This document shows positions 31,376 through 42,410 of a DNA stretch of 64,000 nt, piece by piece (position 1 is the first letter of the stretch; every line of letters begins with the position of its first letter). The stretch comes from Trileptium ribeirensis (taxonomy: Eukaryota > Nematoda > Enoplea > Enoplida > Thoracostomopsidae): the NCBI GenBank assembly GCA_030248225.1, contig JASANE010003284.1, forward strand, positions 62,001 to 126,000, in the 5' to 3' direction. The notes under the pieces are model-generated. The model was not told the DNA's origin. It searched no databases and saw only the letters and a list, made by a program, of their open reading frames with translations. The position numbers and the translations under genes were made by a program.

Positions 31376-34300
31376 GTATTTCATTGTTATTGATATGCGT
31401 AGTACCTACACGGTGAAGGGTCCGTAGTGCCTATTGGCTTTACATCTTATTATGAAATACTAAACTCGTTGTGAGATAAATAATGTTTTGATATGATATA
31501 ATATTATAATGATGGAAGTAATTTGATTTTACGAAAAGGTAACCTAGCTAATTTTCGACGTGTCAATGACTTTGCATGCTGACGTGTGAAGGACGACTTT
31601 ATTGGTTTTCGCTATAATCTAGTTGTTGTTGGTTTGCGATATTAATGAATATAGAGGTAGAGGGTTACGTGTTGGAAAAAGAGGAGCTAGCCAGTTTTTG
31701 GTTCCTATTACATGGTGTTCGAATGCATTAGTTTCTACCTGGTTCTTTTTCAAAGAGTGTAATAAAGTTCCGTTACGCCGTTGCGAAGTTAGCATAGATG
31801 TATGCTCTAAATTGATTTCATTGAGCTTTGTGATTTTCCGGTTCTTTAGCTAGTACATACGGCAGTAGGTTCTCCCGAGTTTTTCTCGAATTGATTTAAA
31901 ATCTACTAACTATACGTATTTTAAAATTATCACCAATATGGTGTACGCTCAACCAAGTCTGTGCTGGTCATCGGTCAGGTATTGTTCACATTAGTCGACA
32001 TCTATATACGGGAAAATTCGTTCGAACAGCAGAGCACAGTGCGAGCGGAAATGCAACGAGTGCGAGTAATACCAGTGGTAAAATTCCTACAGCATCTGTT
32101 TACGGTTGATCGGTTAATCGCATTATTACAACAACATGTACACAAACAAACTACCGCGTGTATCGCACAACTACACGATATACCACATTCTTCAGGTCTG
32201 GATGGACAAGAACTTGATTCTTAGCTTGCAATGTACAATTACCTAAAACCGACACAAATGACTGGACACCACAATAGAAATTAGTCTGCTTCATAGTACG
32301 GCAAGCATATGAAAGCTTTAGTTTGCGCAAAAACAGTCTTTTGATAGATTGTGCATCAAAAGAACATTCTTATACTCGCCCACCAAAGTAGACGAACTTG
32401 CATCAGCCAAACTGTGCGCTTGAAAGCAGGGTTCTGATGGACCAGTGGCTGAGTTTTGATTACAAATCCAGGGATTAGTGGAACGTGCTTTTTCGGAAGT
32501 AGAGGAAATTGAACGAGAGGCAATATTACAAAAATTTATCACACAGACTTAAAACTAGTTTAAAAGACATTTACTTGCGACAACAGATACGCTAAATGCC
32601 TGTAGCTCATGACTGCTGTAAAAGAACGCGATAATGCAGTATCTACCGATAAAAAGCGATCACGTTATTAACAGGACCGCCCCGGTCTATTGAGCGTGCC
32701 GTTTCACGATTTCGTAAGATACAATACGCTGGACAGAACTGAATCTTAGGAAATTGGTGACCGTTGGAACGGCGAACTTGGGAAAATCGAAAATCCTCAA
32801 CGAAAAGAAGAAAATGGAAGAGAGTGCCACCATGGTGTCTGTTTTGTTAAGCATTTGTATGTGCTCATTCTTACGTTATTGCTCCGTATTTTTATATTTG
32901 ACTCGTTTACGATAAGTTAAGTGCACCCTGGCTTAGTCTTGTTCTGCTATCAAAGTGAATTCAGTGGACATTGCTGTAGCTCAACCTAGCTATACATGTT
33001 TTCGTTGCAGCCATATGTAGCTCTCTGGATAATCTGTCTAGTTAACGCTGACTATATAGGACAGACTATAGTGTCCTGGCGCACTGATTTATGTGGTTAA
33101 TATTTTGATTTATACTATAACGGTACAAATTAAAATTATAACAGTTGCCGAGGGGGGAATTCAAATTTTAGCAGCGCTATATTGCATAAAGATTCCAATT
33201 TTGGACAAGTACGATTCTTGACAGCCGCCGAGATAAGAAATTCAAATTTTGGCGCGTGTTTTAGCGATAGTCGCGGGAGACTGTATCGGACAAAATTCAC
33301 ACTCAGCGCAGACTGTTCATGCAAAACCTCGCAGTCACGTAAGACTCCTTTAATTGTTTGCGGTGTCTAGAAAAGCTATACGCGGAAACGGTGTGTGCTT
33401 CATGAGATTGTTGGACAAGTTATAGTCATTTTGCACATAACTTAACTTGAACGTCTCATTATGCTTTGTTTTATGTATAAATTATTGCATGTGCTTTGCT
33501 TTATTTGTGTGGTACTTAAGATATTGTGCTTGGCAGGAATCTAGTTGGAGGAGATTAGGAGAAGAGGAATGTGAACGAGACATAAGGAAAGGGACTAGGC
33601 CTTTTTGGAACTCTTCCAGGTACCGAAATCGTGCTGTAGATAGAAACTCGCAATTTATAGCCGTCCGGACATGAGACATCGGCCGGTCACAGAGACGCGA
33701 ACGGCAAGGATGTTCGAATTACTTCGGGAGCAACGAAATCCTAAAATATCAAATTTACTGGGGATGACAATAGCTTAATCGAACCATTTCATGATTGTTA
33801 AGCTGGTCGAAAAACAGTGAACAGAGAAAACAAAACAACTAACTAGAACAACTTTCAGTAAACGAGAGAATTGGAAGCGTAACCTTCGATAAGCCGTAAC
33901 TGGCCTCCGGTTGGAAATATAAGTTTGTTACCCGAATACTGTTGCTGCGAAATTTCGTGGGCTTTACAAGCAGACCAAGTATAACGAAATGGGACCTATC
34001 CTAAGAAATATCTTCATCATAAGATTAAACAACCGCTGCTTACGCTGACTTTGGTTGCGGGTGTCACTTAACCGCACCCCAACCTATGATAGGTTATCTA
34101 GACGTAATCTCGAGCTGAACCGCTACCTTCCCTGTTCTTATATGAACCTTATATCATTTTCGCTCCCTCTCACGCGGACCATTTGGAACCATAATCTTGT
34201 TAAAGGCAAAATTAACGCGATCACGACGTATGCAACTCTTTACTATTTACTATGGATCACCCTATATCGGCATCTTAGGTATCATTGAGTTGCTTAGGCG

Positions 34301-34672
34301 AACCTGTAATTGAGGAGCATCATTAAACTTATTCCATTCTTTGTCCAGTGCGAAGCACACGACAACCGTTTGTTCGCCCGTTTGATAAGTGTAAAATTCC
34401 TCGACCAAACAGCGTTGTAACCGCTCCAACTTCTTTCAATAGTACGTCCGGCACGAGTTTCATATCGTCAGCGAGGGGGTCTATCTTCGCTCTGCCGCTG
34501 AGCCACTATAAAAGTTGCCATTCTGTTAGCTCATGTTTACTTATTGCAGAAATTGACATAATATTTGTACAAACGTTTTGTTTAGGGAGTAACCTAAAAA
34601 TGGTAGTGACCCATCCCTGACCTAAGTACAGTTTTTTCGCTCCTCTATTGCAAAATCCAGGAATAAACTGTA
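31376..34672. other. Mostly unannotated; weak retroelement remains
   Basis: No exon of a host gene is recognised. A gag-like remnant lies at about 32,340-32,550. Near 33,140-33,265 two similar words (AATTCAAATTTTAGCAGC; AAATTCAAATTTTGGCGC) occur within about 100 bp. The higher GC than the introns and the many short broken frames suggest old retroelement sequence. Confidence 0.3.
32340..32550 (+). pseudogene. Possible second gag-like remnant
   Basis: One + frame, interrupted by stops, reads GSDGPVAEF and, after one stop, IQGLVERAFSEVEEIEREAI and LQKFITQT. The pattern 'VAEF..QIQ.L..RAF....REA....FI' is common in the second half of retrotransposon gag capsids. It is not the same sequence as the gag at 0.8-1.6 kb, so it would be a different element. 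The resemblance is short and from memory of the family pattern only. Confidence 0.35.
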
Positions 34673-35238
34673 TAGTAAACTTGCCTTATTTCGACACTTG
34701 GGTTTTTTAGACACTTTTTGTTTTCTTATTATTTAAACATTACATAACTTGAGAAGGGGTGGCGCGATTTTTGCCGTGTTAGAACAAGTACTATATACCT
34801 ATGCGTAAAACATTCATGTACGTTTTTATTGTTATACATTTAGTGTAATAAGAGGCAGCACCGTTTCGGCACGGGCACTAGTGAAATGTGTTTTGAAGTA
34901 GGTTATGTGTGATATTTTTCGTTTGAAGTTGGTGAGGCGTTAGTTTGGGCTATTTGTAATAAAAATATGAATCGCTTCCACTCAAAACGAAATTTTACTC
35001 TATACTACTTAAAACTTCCCATGTTTAATCCTTTTCGATTTATTACTGGCTGTTCAAAAATCGTCAAGTTTATCATTTACTACCCTTGATTCGAAAGTCT
35101 ACTTGGTCTCTATCGACAATCGTATGCTTTTTCGACACTTGCATTTTCTAGCGATGTCAGGTTATATATATCTATTTTTCATAGATTTTTACTTAAATCT
35201 TCTTTAAAATATAGTAATATATCGAAATTATAATTTCA

Positions 35239-35610
35239 ATGGCTCGGACAAAAAATATGTCCCGACACAGCAAACGCAACGGCACCCGCTTGCCGCGTGC
35301 AGTCAGATACGCAGGTTTAATTCGGAAAAAAGTTAGTTTTAACGCATCCTTGATTACTTTTATTTATTTCGCGCTTTGGAAGTGTACCCTAGAGGTCGGA
35401 CCGGGTCGCATCGGCGTCGACTCTAGCCTGGCTATGTCGAATCGGGTCTGCTATCAATCCATAATACATCGTACTGACAGGAAAATTTCTCATTTCCAAC
35501 ACCACAAAAGGCATTCTCATCCTGAGCTGGTCAAGAATCTTAGTTTTGCGTGGAAATTAATAGATTTATGCGATCATCTTCACCCAGTAATTACACACAT
35601 TAACATTAGA
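35239..35610 (+). pseudogene. Open frame with a very basic N-terminus, near the left end of the pogo-like element
   Basis: Starts MARTKNMSRHSKRNGTRLPR, a Lys/Arg/Ser-rich stretch typical of DNA-binding tails, and loses character after about 30 residues. It may be the first part of the pogo transposase cut by the nested retrotransposon, or chance. The first five residues equal those of histone H3, but the rest does not, so a histone is excluded. Confidence 0.3.
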
Positions 35611-35612
35611 TG

Positions 35613-36289
35613 GCTCTCCAGTTGCGCAGGTTAACAGTTTCACATATCTCGGATCCAAGCTATCAGACGGCTCCATCTCGGTTTCAGACGACGTCACTGC
35701 GCGCATCGGACCAGCCTATACAACATTCTCACGGCTAAGACGCACACTCTGGGTACGACACAATGTTTCGCTTCCCGCCAAGATGCGGGTGTTTAATGCG
35801 ACAGTGCTGCCAACATTGCGGTATGCTAGCGAAACTTGGCGGCTGCTTGCAACTGATATTTCTAAACTTGAGGTTTTCCAAACGTCATGCTTACGCCAAA
35901 TTCTTGGTGTATCGCGGTTACAACATCTTCGCAACGAAACCATCCGCGAACGACGCATGAACCAGCCGCTAATATCGGACCGAATTAAACAAGGCCGTCT
36001 TCGCTGGTTCGGTCATGTCAGTCGAATTGAGGCTTCGCGCAATCCCAAACGACTACTGGTTGGCGACATCCCTCGCAGTTGGAAATGCTGCCGCCGTGCA
36101 CCGAAAAAATTCTGGCTCAACCACATCTCAAACGACATCGAACACTTACGTCAAGTATACGGAGGTGCTAACTGGTCCCGCTCGTGGTTGAACATCGCAA
36201 CTGACCTGGCCGCGGACCGACGTCAGTGGCGTGCTATCGTCAAAGGGGATGGAACGACGAGCCACAATCTCCGAGATTTACGGCGATAA
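35613..36289 (+). pseudogene. 5'-truncated non-LTR (RTE-like) retrotransposon, RT C-terminal region
   Basis: One open frame reads FTYLGSKLS, then FNATVLPTLRYASETWRLL, LGVSRLQHLRNETIRERR, GRLRWFGHVSRIEASRNPKR and KKFWLNHISNDIEHLR. This is the conserved region after the RT thumb of LINE-type polymerases (YGSETW, GRLRWFGHVxRM, WxDxI). The frame is intact to the stop at 36,289. Short repeats of GTTCAA follow at 36,289-36,310, the type of simple 3' tail used by RTE elements. The catalytic YADD part is absent, so it is truncated. An internal frame starting at 35,783 is part of the same protein. Confidence 0.8.
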
Positions 36290-36309
36290 GTTCAAGTTCA
36301 AGTAAGTTC

Positions 36310-37735
36310 AGTAATTACACGACGAAACTATGACGTGAAAGTTATTGATATAAGTTCATCCTCGATTACAATAGAAGATTTCCGTAAATAGTAGCTTTTA
36401 AGTCGGGTCAGGTCGAGTCAGGCCAGGTCCATTATATAAGTTCATGTATTTAGAAAGACGACTTTGGGTGATTGTATACTGTCCCAAAAAGGATGCCCTC
36501 GCTGGTGATAGATAATCCTATGTGAATATAATTGCTGGTTGTGCTTAACTTAAACGCATGCATGCCGGCGGGGAGCTAGGTGGTAACTCCAATGTCGTAT
36601 GGACCTTTCTACGAGCCCAAGATATAAAGGTCGATAACCCTGCTCGCGAGTAAAAGTGACCCCGTAGGCGAAAATGTGCGGCAAAAGAGTTAGGTTAAAG
36701 GGTTGGCTTAAGGGTTGGAGGATTTGCCGACACCCACGTTGAAATAGCGACTCGCCGGTATAAAAACACCTCTTTTTCTATTAATTCTATTTCATGTGTG
36801 TGGTATGTATCATTGAACTTTCGTTTCATACTTGAGGAAGTGAAGTATATGCTATAAGTTAGGTAGTAACTGACGGACGCTGTCCGTCAATTCGTACCTC
36901 TTGATCTCGGACAACCATTCATAGATCTTGAGAATCTATGCTCATTAGATAATGCAAATCGATAATATGTGTACAAATTGGAAGATTCTTCTGAATTATC
37001 CTGTTTGCCAGAGATCTTATTAACTCAAATGTCTTACAATTGATTAACCCAGGGTGCTCACAAGCGTAAGCGATATGAAGCGTGGACGTCAGAAACTATG
37101 GCTGCCGCCCAAATGGACCTACTTCGAGCGATCCAAATAAAGTTCCCTGGAAAGTCTCAAGAACAGGGCTTAGGTAAGCCCATTACTGTATAATACTCAC
37201 TTCCGGTGGGGTTATCAATATCTTTTAATTAATCAGTCGTGATGAAACTAGAACGCGATGCGACTCCGCCATTTTTGAAGCTGGTTTCCCCAGAAGGGTT
37301 GCGAATATGCGCTATTTTTTTATTTGTCTGTGACTTTCATGACTTGTCATTTAACGATTTATTGAATTGTGAAGACAAGTGAGCGTAAGCGAATTTTTCG
37401 AAGAATTCCACTTGTGACTATTGGTGAGAGTTTCGATTCAGTAGCTACTAAGGAATTATGCAAATTAAGGTCCAATTTAGCAAAAAAGGTCAAATTTCAG
37501 AGTCCCATAGCTGTGTAGGCATACACTGATTTCGGTGAAACTTTGCACACTTATAGAGTATATACACATTGTGGTACTGTCCATCGGAGATTTTATTATT
37601 TCCTTTAGCATCATCATTTAACACTATATCTACCTTCGGCTGTCGGATATAAAAATAATTACAAAAATAACTTTGTTATGTCGCGGTAATAGCTTTTCTG
37701 AATTTTTGGGCATAAAGTTTCACATGTTTGATTCC
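36310..37735 (+). other. Internal pogo-like element sequence without recognisable coding
   Basis: Between the nested retrotransposon tail and the transposase. It has short open frames only. CTTAAGGGTTGG-like words and a run of (GGTCGAGTCAGG)-like repeats occur near 36,400-36,430. Confidence 0.4.
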
Positions 37736-39252
37736 AGCGCAATTTCGTGGTCTCAAAACGATTGCCGACCGACACGGTGTGCCTTGCAACACTCTTCGCC
37801 ATAGATTTCTCATGGGATTCGATACCGGTGAGCGTCTTCTTGGACAGAAACCTGTATTGAACTAAGAACAGGAGCGTGAATTAGTATCTTTGATCTTCAA
37901 ACGTCAAGAAAGCGGTTTCGGATTAAATATCGACTACGTACGAAAACTGGCGTTCACATTCGCGGAATCTAATTGTATTAAAAATCCATTCAACAGTAGA
38001 GATGCCTGCGCAGGATGGGCGTGGTGGAGACTGTTCAAAAAGAGACATCCTGAAGTAGTGGCTCGCTGTGCTCAAAATTTGTCGATCAATCGCGCTCTCG
38101 CAATGGACGGCGATCGAGTTAAACGTCATTTTGATCGTATGAATGATGTAATAACGAAATATGGCATTAAAGATAAGCCTCATAGAATCAACAATGTTGA
38201 TGAAACTGGCTTCACCATTGTCCCTGATCGTAAAAAGAAAGTTTTGGCACGACTGGTTCGAAGACAGTGGCATCGGTATCCGCCGCAGAGAAGGGTTCTA
38301 CAACAACAGTGGTTGCTTGCGCCAATGCTGCTGGCAAATAGCTTCCGCCTATGGTAATATTCAAAGGAAAAAACATGTTTGCCGAGCACAGTATAGGGAT
38401 GCCACCTTGCACAGTTGTCGAATGCTCGCAAAGTCGCCGGATCGACAAGGAATTGTTGACCAAGTGGTTTCGAGAGGTTTTCCTGGTTCACCGTGACCCA
38501 GTAAACGACGGAGAGTATGATGTTATAGTAATGGATGGTCATTCGGCGCATAGCAACAATATGAATCTTTTTAAGATTGCTGAAGAACATATGGTCAAAT
38601 TGTTTCCGTTGCCAGCGCACGCATCGAATGATCTCCAGTCATTGAATGTTGGTGTTTTCTGCACATTTAAAAAAGCATTGGAACAGCATGTCGTTTCTTT
38701 CAATCAGAACAATAACGCGAGAAGTCTAGATCGATCGTCGTTCGGTTTGATCTTCGGTAAAACTTGGCAGACCATAAAGAACAAGCTTCAAAATGTAATA
38801 ACTCCTTTTCGAAAGACTGGAATTTGCCCATACAATCCGTTGGAAATTCGATCTGACTGTTCCAAGATATCCAATGCCCTGTCAAGAAAAACACCACGAT
38901 CATCAGCCGAACGACACAGCACTCCACGCCACACGCTTCTGCAAATCGTGAAGCCTCTACCGGAGCCAGTAGTAGCATGGAGCTAACACCTACTGAAATT
39001 GACTTATCAATGCTTGCAGCCAGTATAACATTCGGTGATTTAAGCCCAATAACTCCGTCTGCTGAGCAGTTTGGCCTTGAACAAAGCATCGAAGTTTCTG
39101 AAGATGGCCAAACGTTCGCCAACCTAACTCCGATTGCGGCGGAAGTTGAAGTCAGTTCGTTTGCCAATTTTCTGGAGCCTGTGCATAGCCACCGCGATGT
39201 TGCTGCGCGCGCTAAAGCTCTCGAGAATGCAGGAACCTTCTGGCGTGCTTAA
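37736..39252 (+). pseudogene. pogo/Tigger-type DDE transposase, broken
   Basis: From 37,736 the frame reads FRGLKTIADRHGVPCNTLRH, a psq-type helix-turn-helix, then a stop (TAA near 37,861). The frame continues through a CENP-B-like DNA-binding part (37,890-38,150) to NNVDETGFTIVPDRKKKVLA, which holds the first Asp of the DDE domain. A frameshift follows near 38,240-38,345. From 38,351 an open frame gives VIFKGKNMFA, VIVMDGHSAHSNNM (second Asp), PAHASNDLQSLNVGVF (third-residue region, usually QPLDVGVF) and ITPFRKTGICPYNP. A stop at 38,986 and another frame (38,977-39,252) finish the C-terminus. All three catalytic regions are visible, but stops and frameshifts make it inactive. Confidence 0.85.
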
Positions 39253-39300
39253 TCCAACAAGCAAAGAATGTCTTAAAAAGACGACGAAACGTCGCGACTA

Positions 39301-39463
39301 AATGTGCAATTTTTGTGGAGTTTACTACACGAAGGACGTCAGCAACAGACAGTGGTTGCAGTGCATTGAGTGCTGCAATTGCGGACATGAAGATGGCTGC
39401 GGCGTCGCAACGAAATCAACGTATTTCTGCCGAAAGTGTTTCGATAGCATAAAATTGTTGTAA
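39301..39463 (+). pseudogene. PHD-like zinc finger at the transposase C-terminus
   Basis: A 53-codon open piece, in another frame from the preceding one, reads CNFCGVYYTKD, RQWLQCIECCNCGHEDGCG and YFCRKC before a stop. The spacing CxxC, WLQCxxC, HxxxC, FCxxC is that of a PHD finger, a chromatin-reading domain known at the C-terminus of some pogo-like transposases and their domesticated relatives. The usual Trp before the His is replaced by Cys. Confidence 0.6.
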
Positions 39464-39961
39464 AACAATTTTGGCAAATGGACTAGTTTCATTTACCATA
39501 ATGAAGGTCTCAATAACGATGTTCATTCGTTAAAAATGAAGAATAGCAATAATTATTGATTCAAGGGGAGTACTGTCGCAAACCACATATCTTTTCGTCA
39601 CATATTTTTGTTGTTTTTAGTTGGTAAATAAATATTAAAGTGTCGAAATAGGGAACAGACAGTGTCGAAACAAGGAACAAAGCGTCGAATTAGGAAACAC
39701 GAAGTGTCGAATAAGCATGCAATCTTGCACATGTTATGCATAGCACCAGGTTAAAAGTGTCCAAACAAGGAAAGCTTACTATAAATCTTACATAATCGGT
39801 TAGGCACGTGAAGTTCTTGGTAATGAAGGTTGACTTAGGACATGGCTATACGGGAAGTAAATGCGATCATCGCTGTCCGTAGGTTCGTTGTAAGAATTCT
39901 GAGGAAATTAGGTTACGTTATTAACTGCTTAAGAGTGTACGGCTAGATGAACCTTAAAATA

Positions 39962-40504
39962 ATGCGGCGTTTACGTTATATAACGCCCGCCATGTGGAAG
40001 ATTTGTCCACGTGTGGTCATGACCACACCATGGTGCATGGTACTCGGACGGGCATACAGTGCAGCACAAGTCATGGTGTCGCTGACACCATGTATATTAC
40101 ACTATGGTGTCTTCGACACCGTATGTTTGAATACTTATTTTAATAAAAGGCGGGAAAACTAGCTAACTTAAATTTCAAATGATTTACGCTAACTGATTGT
40201 AACCCATAAACCATTCCGTTGAAATCTTTGCATAGGAAGTGCGCGGACAGAAGTTAAATCGTATAAATACCATACAACGGAAAAACCGTAAAGACATCTT
40301 CCCAAAAGACCTTCATCGAAGTTAGCTAGAAGTTAATGGTGTCCATGACACCATGTATAAATGCTGATGGTGTCCGAAACACTATATAGAATTGCTTAGA
40401 ATACAGTGTGGGTGTTCTGTACACTATATCGTTAACGGTGGTAGGCAGGCTGTACGTGGACAAAACTTCCACATGGCGGGCAACTTATAACGTAAACGCC
40501 GCAT
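39962..40504. repeat. 543-bp MITE, long form of family 1, full of small palindromes
   Basis: Ends ATGCGGCGTTTACGTTATA and, inverted, TATAACGTAAACGCCGCAT: the same termini as the short element at 27,162-27,269 with one change. Just inside, CGCCCGCCATGTGGAAG and CTTCCACATGGCGGGC form a second inverted pair, with TTGTCCACGTG/CACGT..GTCC beyond. The centre carries at least four hairpin words of the type ATGGTGTC-n-GACACCAT (near 40,073, 40,104, 40,338, 40,367). Confidence 0.88.
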
Positions 40505-42264
40505 AAATGTATCCCATGCCCTGTACCATAATTTCATTTTTGTTATGTGGCGCACTATGTTTTAATTTTTTTGTGTATTGTTTTCGTAGTGCCGTGCCGC
40601 AGCTTTCAGAATGCCCCGATTTTTGAAGAGAGATTCTCCCCGTGCTTTCTTTTCTACTCTCGTCCAATAGTGGTAGCGCCGCGCGCTACGCGGAACGAAT
40701 TTCAAAGCATACCATGTCCCGTATTCATGTCCATAGCTGAGCCATGTTTCACTAAAATTGGTAATCGTGGAGACGACGATTTTCTGGCACCCGCCTCTTT
40801 GGAATTATTGTCGCTCCACGTCTTCTCTTGAACCGCGTTCTCGAGGGGGACTCAGTGGTGCATAACCCCGTAAACTTTGGTAAGATGCAATCATTGCTTC
40901 GTCGTGTTGCTTCCAGTTCGATATCTGTGCCCTCTGATGTTGTAAATATTGTGAAAATCAAGGACTTAGAATATTAACGCAAGTGTCTCGTGTTATACAT
41001 CTCAGCAGATTTATATATGTTTTACTTGATTTGTCCTTCTTTGTTTGCTAAAATCTTTTATGATACTGTTCGCACAACATATCAACGTGGTACTCACAAA
41101 TATTGTTTAGGTCTATCTTTCGTTGAAATATCTGTAGTGTATATACTGATAATTGTAGCATATGTTCAGTTTGTTGGCCAAGCAGTTCTTTTGTTATCGT
41201 AAACCACTGAAACAGACGCTTAAACATAAAAGTCGATGTGTCAGTCTTATCACATTCTGTTCAGGAATGATTACAGTACTGATGGATATATATATAAGCC
41301 AATTATTACAACACAGACGCAAAATAATACGTTGTCTACCATTCAATAGTCTAGATCTGCCTCGTGGTGAAGGTTCGCTTTGATAAGATATTCAGTAAAA
41401 AGAACTCCTGAATGTACTGAACAAACAACAGGACTGCCGCTTAAGAACTGTTTGGTGCAAGTAGAACTGTATGACGCCTTGCCGGAACAGAGTTATGGCA
41501 GTAGTAATGATTTCAACCAAAGAATAGCTGGAGAGGAGGTACGTTGAAGTCATTAATTAGAGTCTATAATGTATTTATCGCTGCCTTGTGTAGTATTTGT
41601 TTTGCGAGTTATTGTCTAGTGTAGGAGCGGTGTTATAGTGCAAGACAGGTACACGCACGTTCTTACTGAGCGGTAACCGAAACATCTCAAGGTGTAAAAT
41701 TTTTTCAAATTCCCTGTTATAAACTGCAATCAAGCATGCATAATCATAGACTGTGTTTCATCTCGCAGTATATATATATAGTTAACATTTGAGCAGATAT
41801 GTCACTTAAGTATAAGGACAAACCCAAAATGTGACCACAGTTCACATGCTGATGCGCGATTAAACTTACGATGACCCCGCCACAAGGTTGGACATCGGAA
41901 AAAGCCAACGGAAAAAAGGTTTTTCCTAACCCCCACCGGCAAAAATCTATTTCAGGATTCTGCAGCCGAAAATAGTTGGAAAACCATTATGCAACAAAAT
42001 ATTACGGCCGTGAGCATTATTTACACTCGTTTAAACAGCCTTTACATTTCATGCGTATGATTTATATGATAGAAATGGTATAATACTATCTTGCAAAATC
42101 GACTAAATTTATAATCTTAGCATAAGCATAGCTTGCTTCCTCCGCCGCATCTGAAACTTTTGCCCGATGGTGTATTGAAAATAAATAGGTGCGGTATTGA
42201 ATAGAGCCATGGGGTTTGTAGTGAGCATATAAACTAGTAAACTAGGCAGACACAGGCCACGCAC

Positions 42265-42410
42265 ACATGCCGACAGGATATGGGACGGGGGTTGGTTACT
42301 TAATATCGTCATCTCCCCCTCAAAAAAACCATAGGCCCTTGGTGGTTGGCCGCCATCCCACTATCCGCGCCGGTCCGTTTACCTGCTGGGATAGAAACCC
42401 GTCGGCATGT
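42265..42410. repeat. Small foldback with GC-rich arms
   Basis: ACATGCCGAC at 42,265 and its inverted copy GTCGGCATGT ending at 42,410 enclose 126 bp of G/C-rich sequence, unlike the AT-rich surroundings. The inner parts pair only loosely. It is a possible MITE of unknown type. Confidence 0.45.

Larger units (their letters stand above)
34673..39781 (+). mobile_element. pogo/Tigger-like DNA transposon with nested insertion
   Basis: Terminal inverted repeats of 27 bp with 23 matches: left TAGTAAACTTGCCTTATTTC (34,673 on) and right, inverted, TAGTAAGCTTTCCTTGTTTG (39,781 back), both continuing to GACACTT. TA flanks both ends, as for Tc1/mariner/pogo elements. Inside are a pogo-type DDE transposase remnant (37.7-39.46 kb) and subterminal copies of GTGTCGAAA(C/T)A(A/G)GGAA (five on the right, 39,645-39,775; about two near the left end), probably transposase-binding repeats. 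An RTE-like retrotransposon fragment (35.6-36.3 kb) is nested inside. Length is 5.1 kb including the nested DNA. Confidence 0.8.

Noticed and set aside
35239..35340. Histone H3 (MARTK start)
   Set aside because: Only the first five residues agree; the globular fold is absent.
40547..40831. 94-codon frame with a hydrophobic, signal-like N-terminus
   Set aside because: No conserved motif, no splice context and normal length for chance in this composition.
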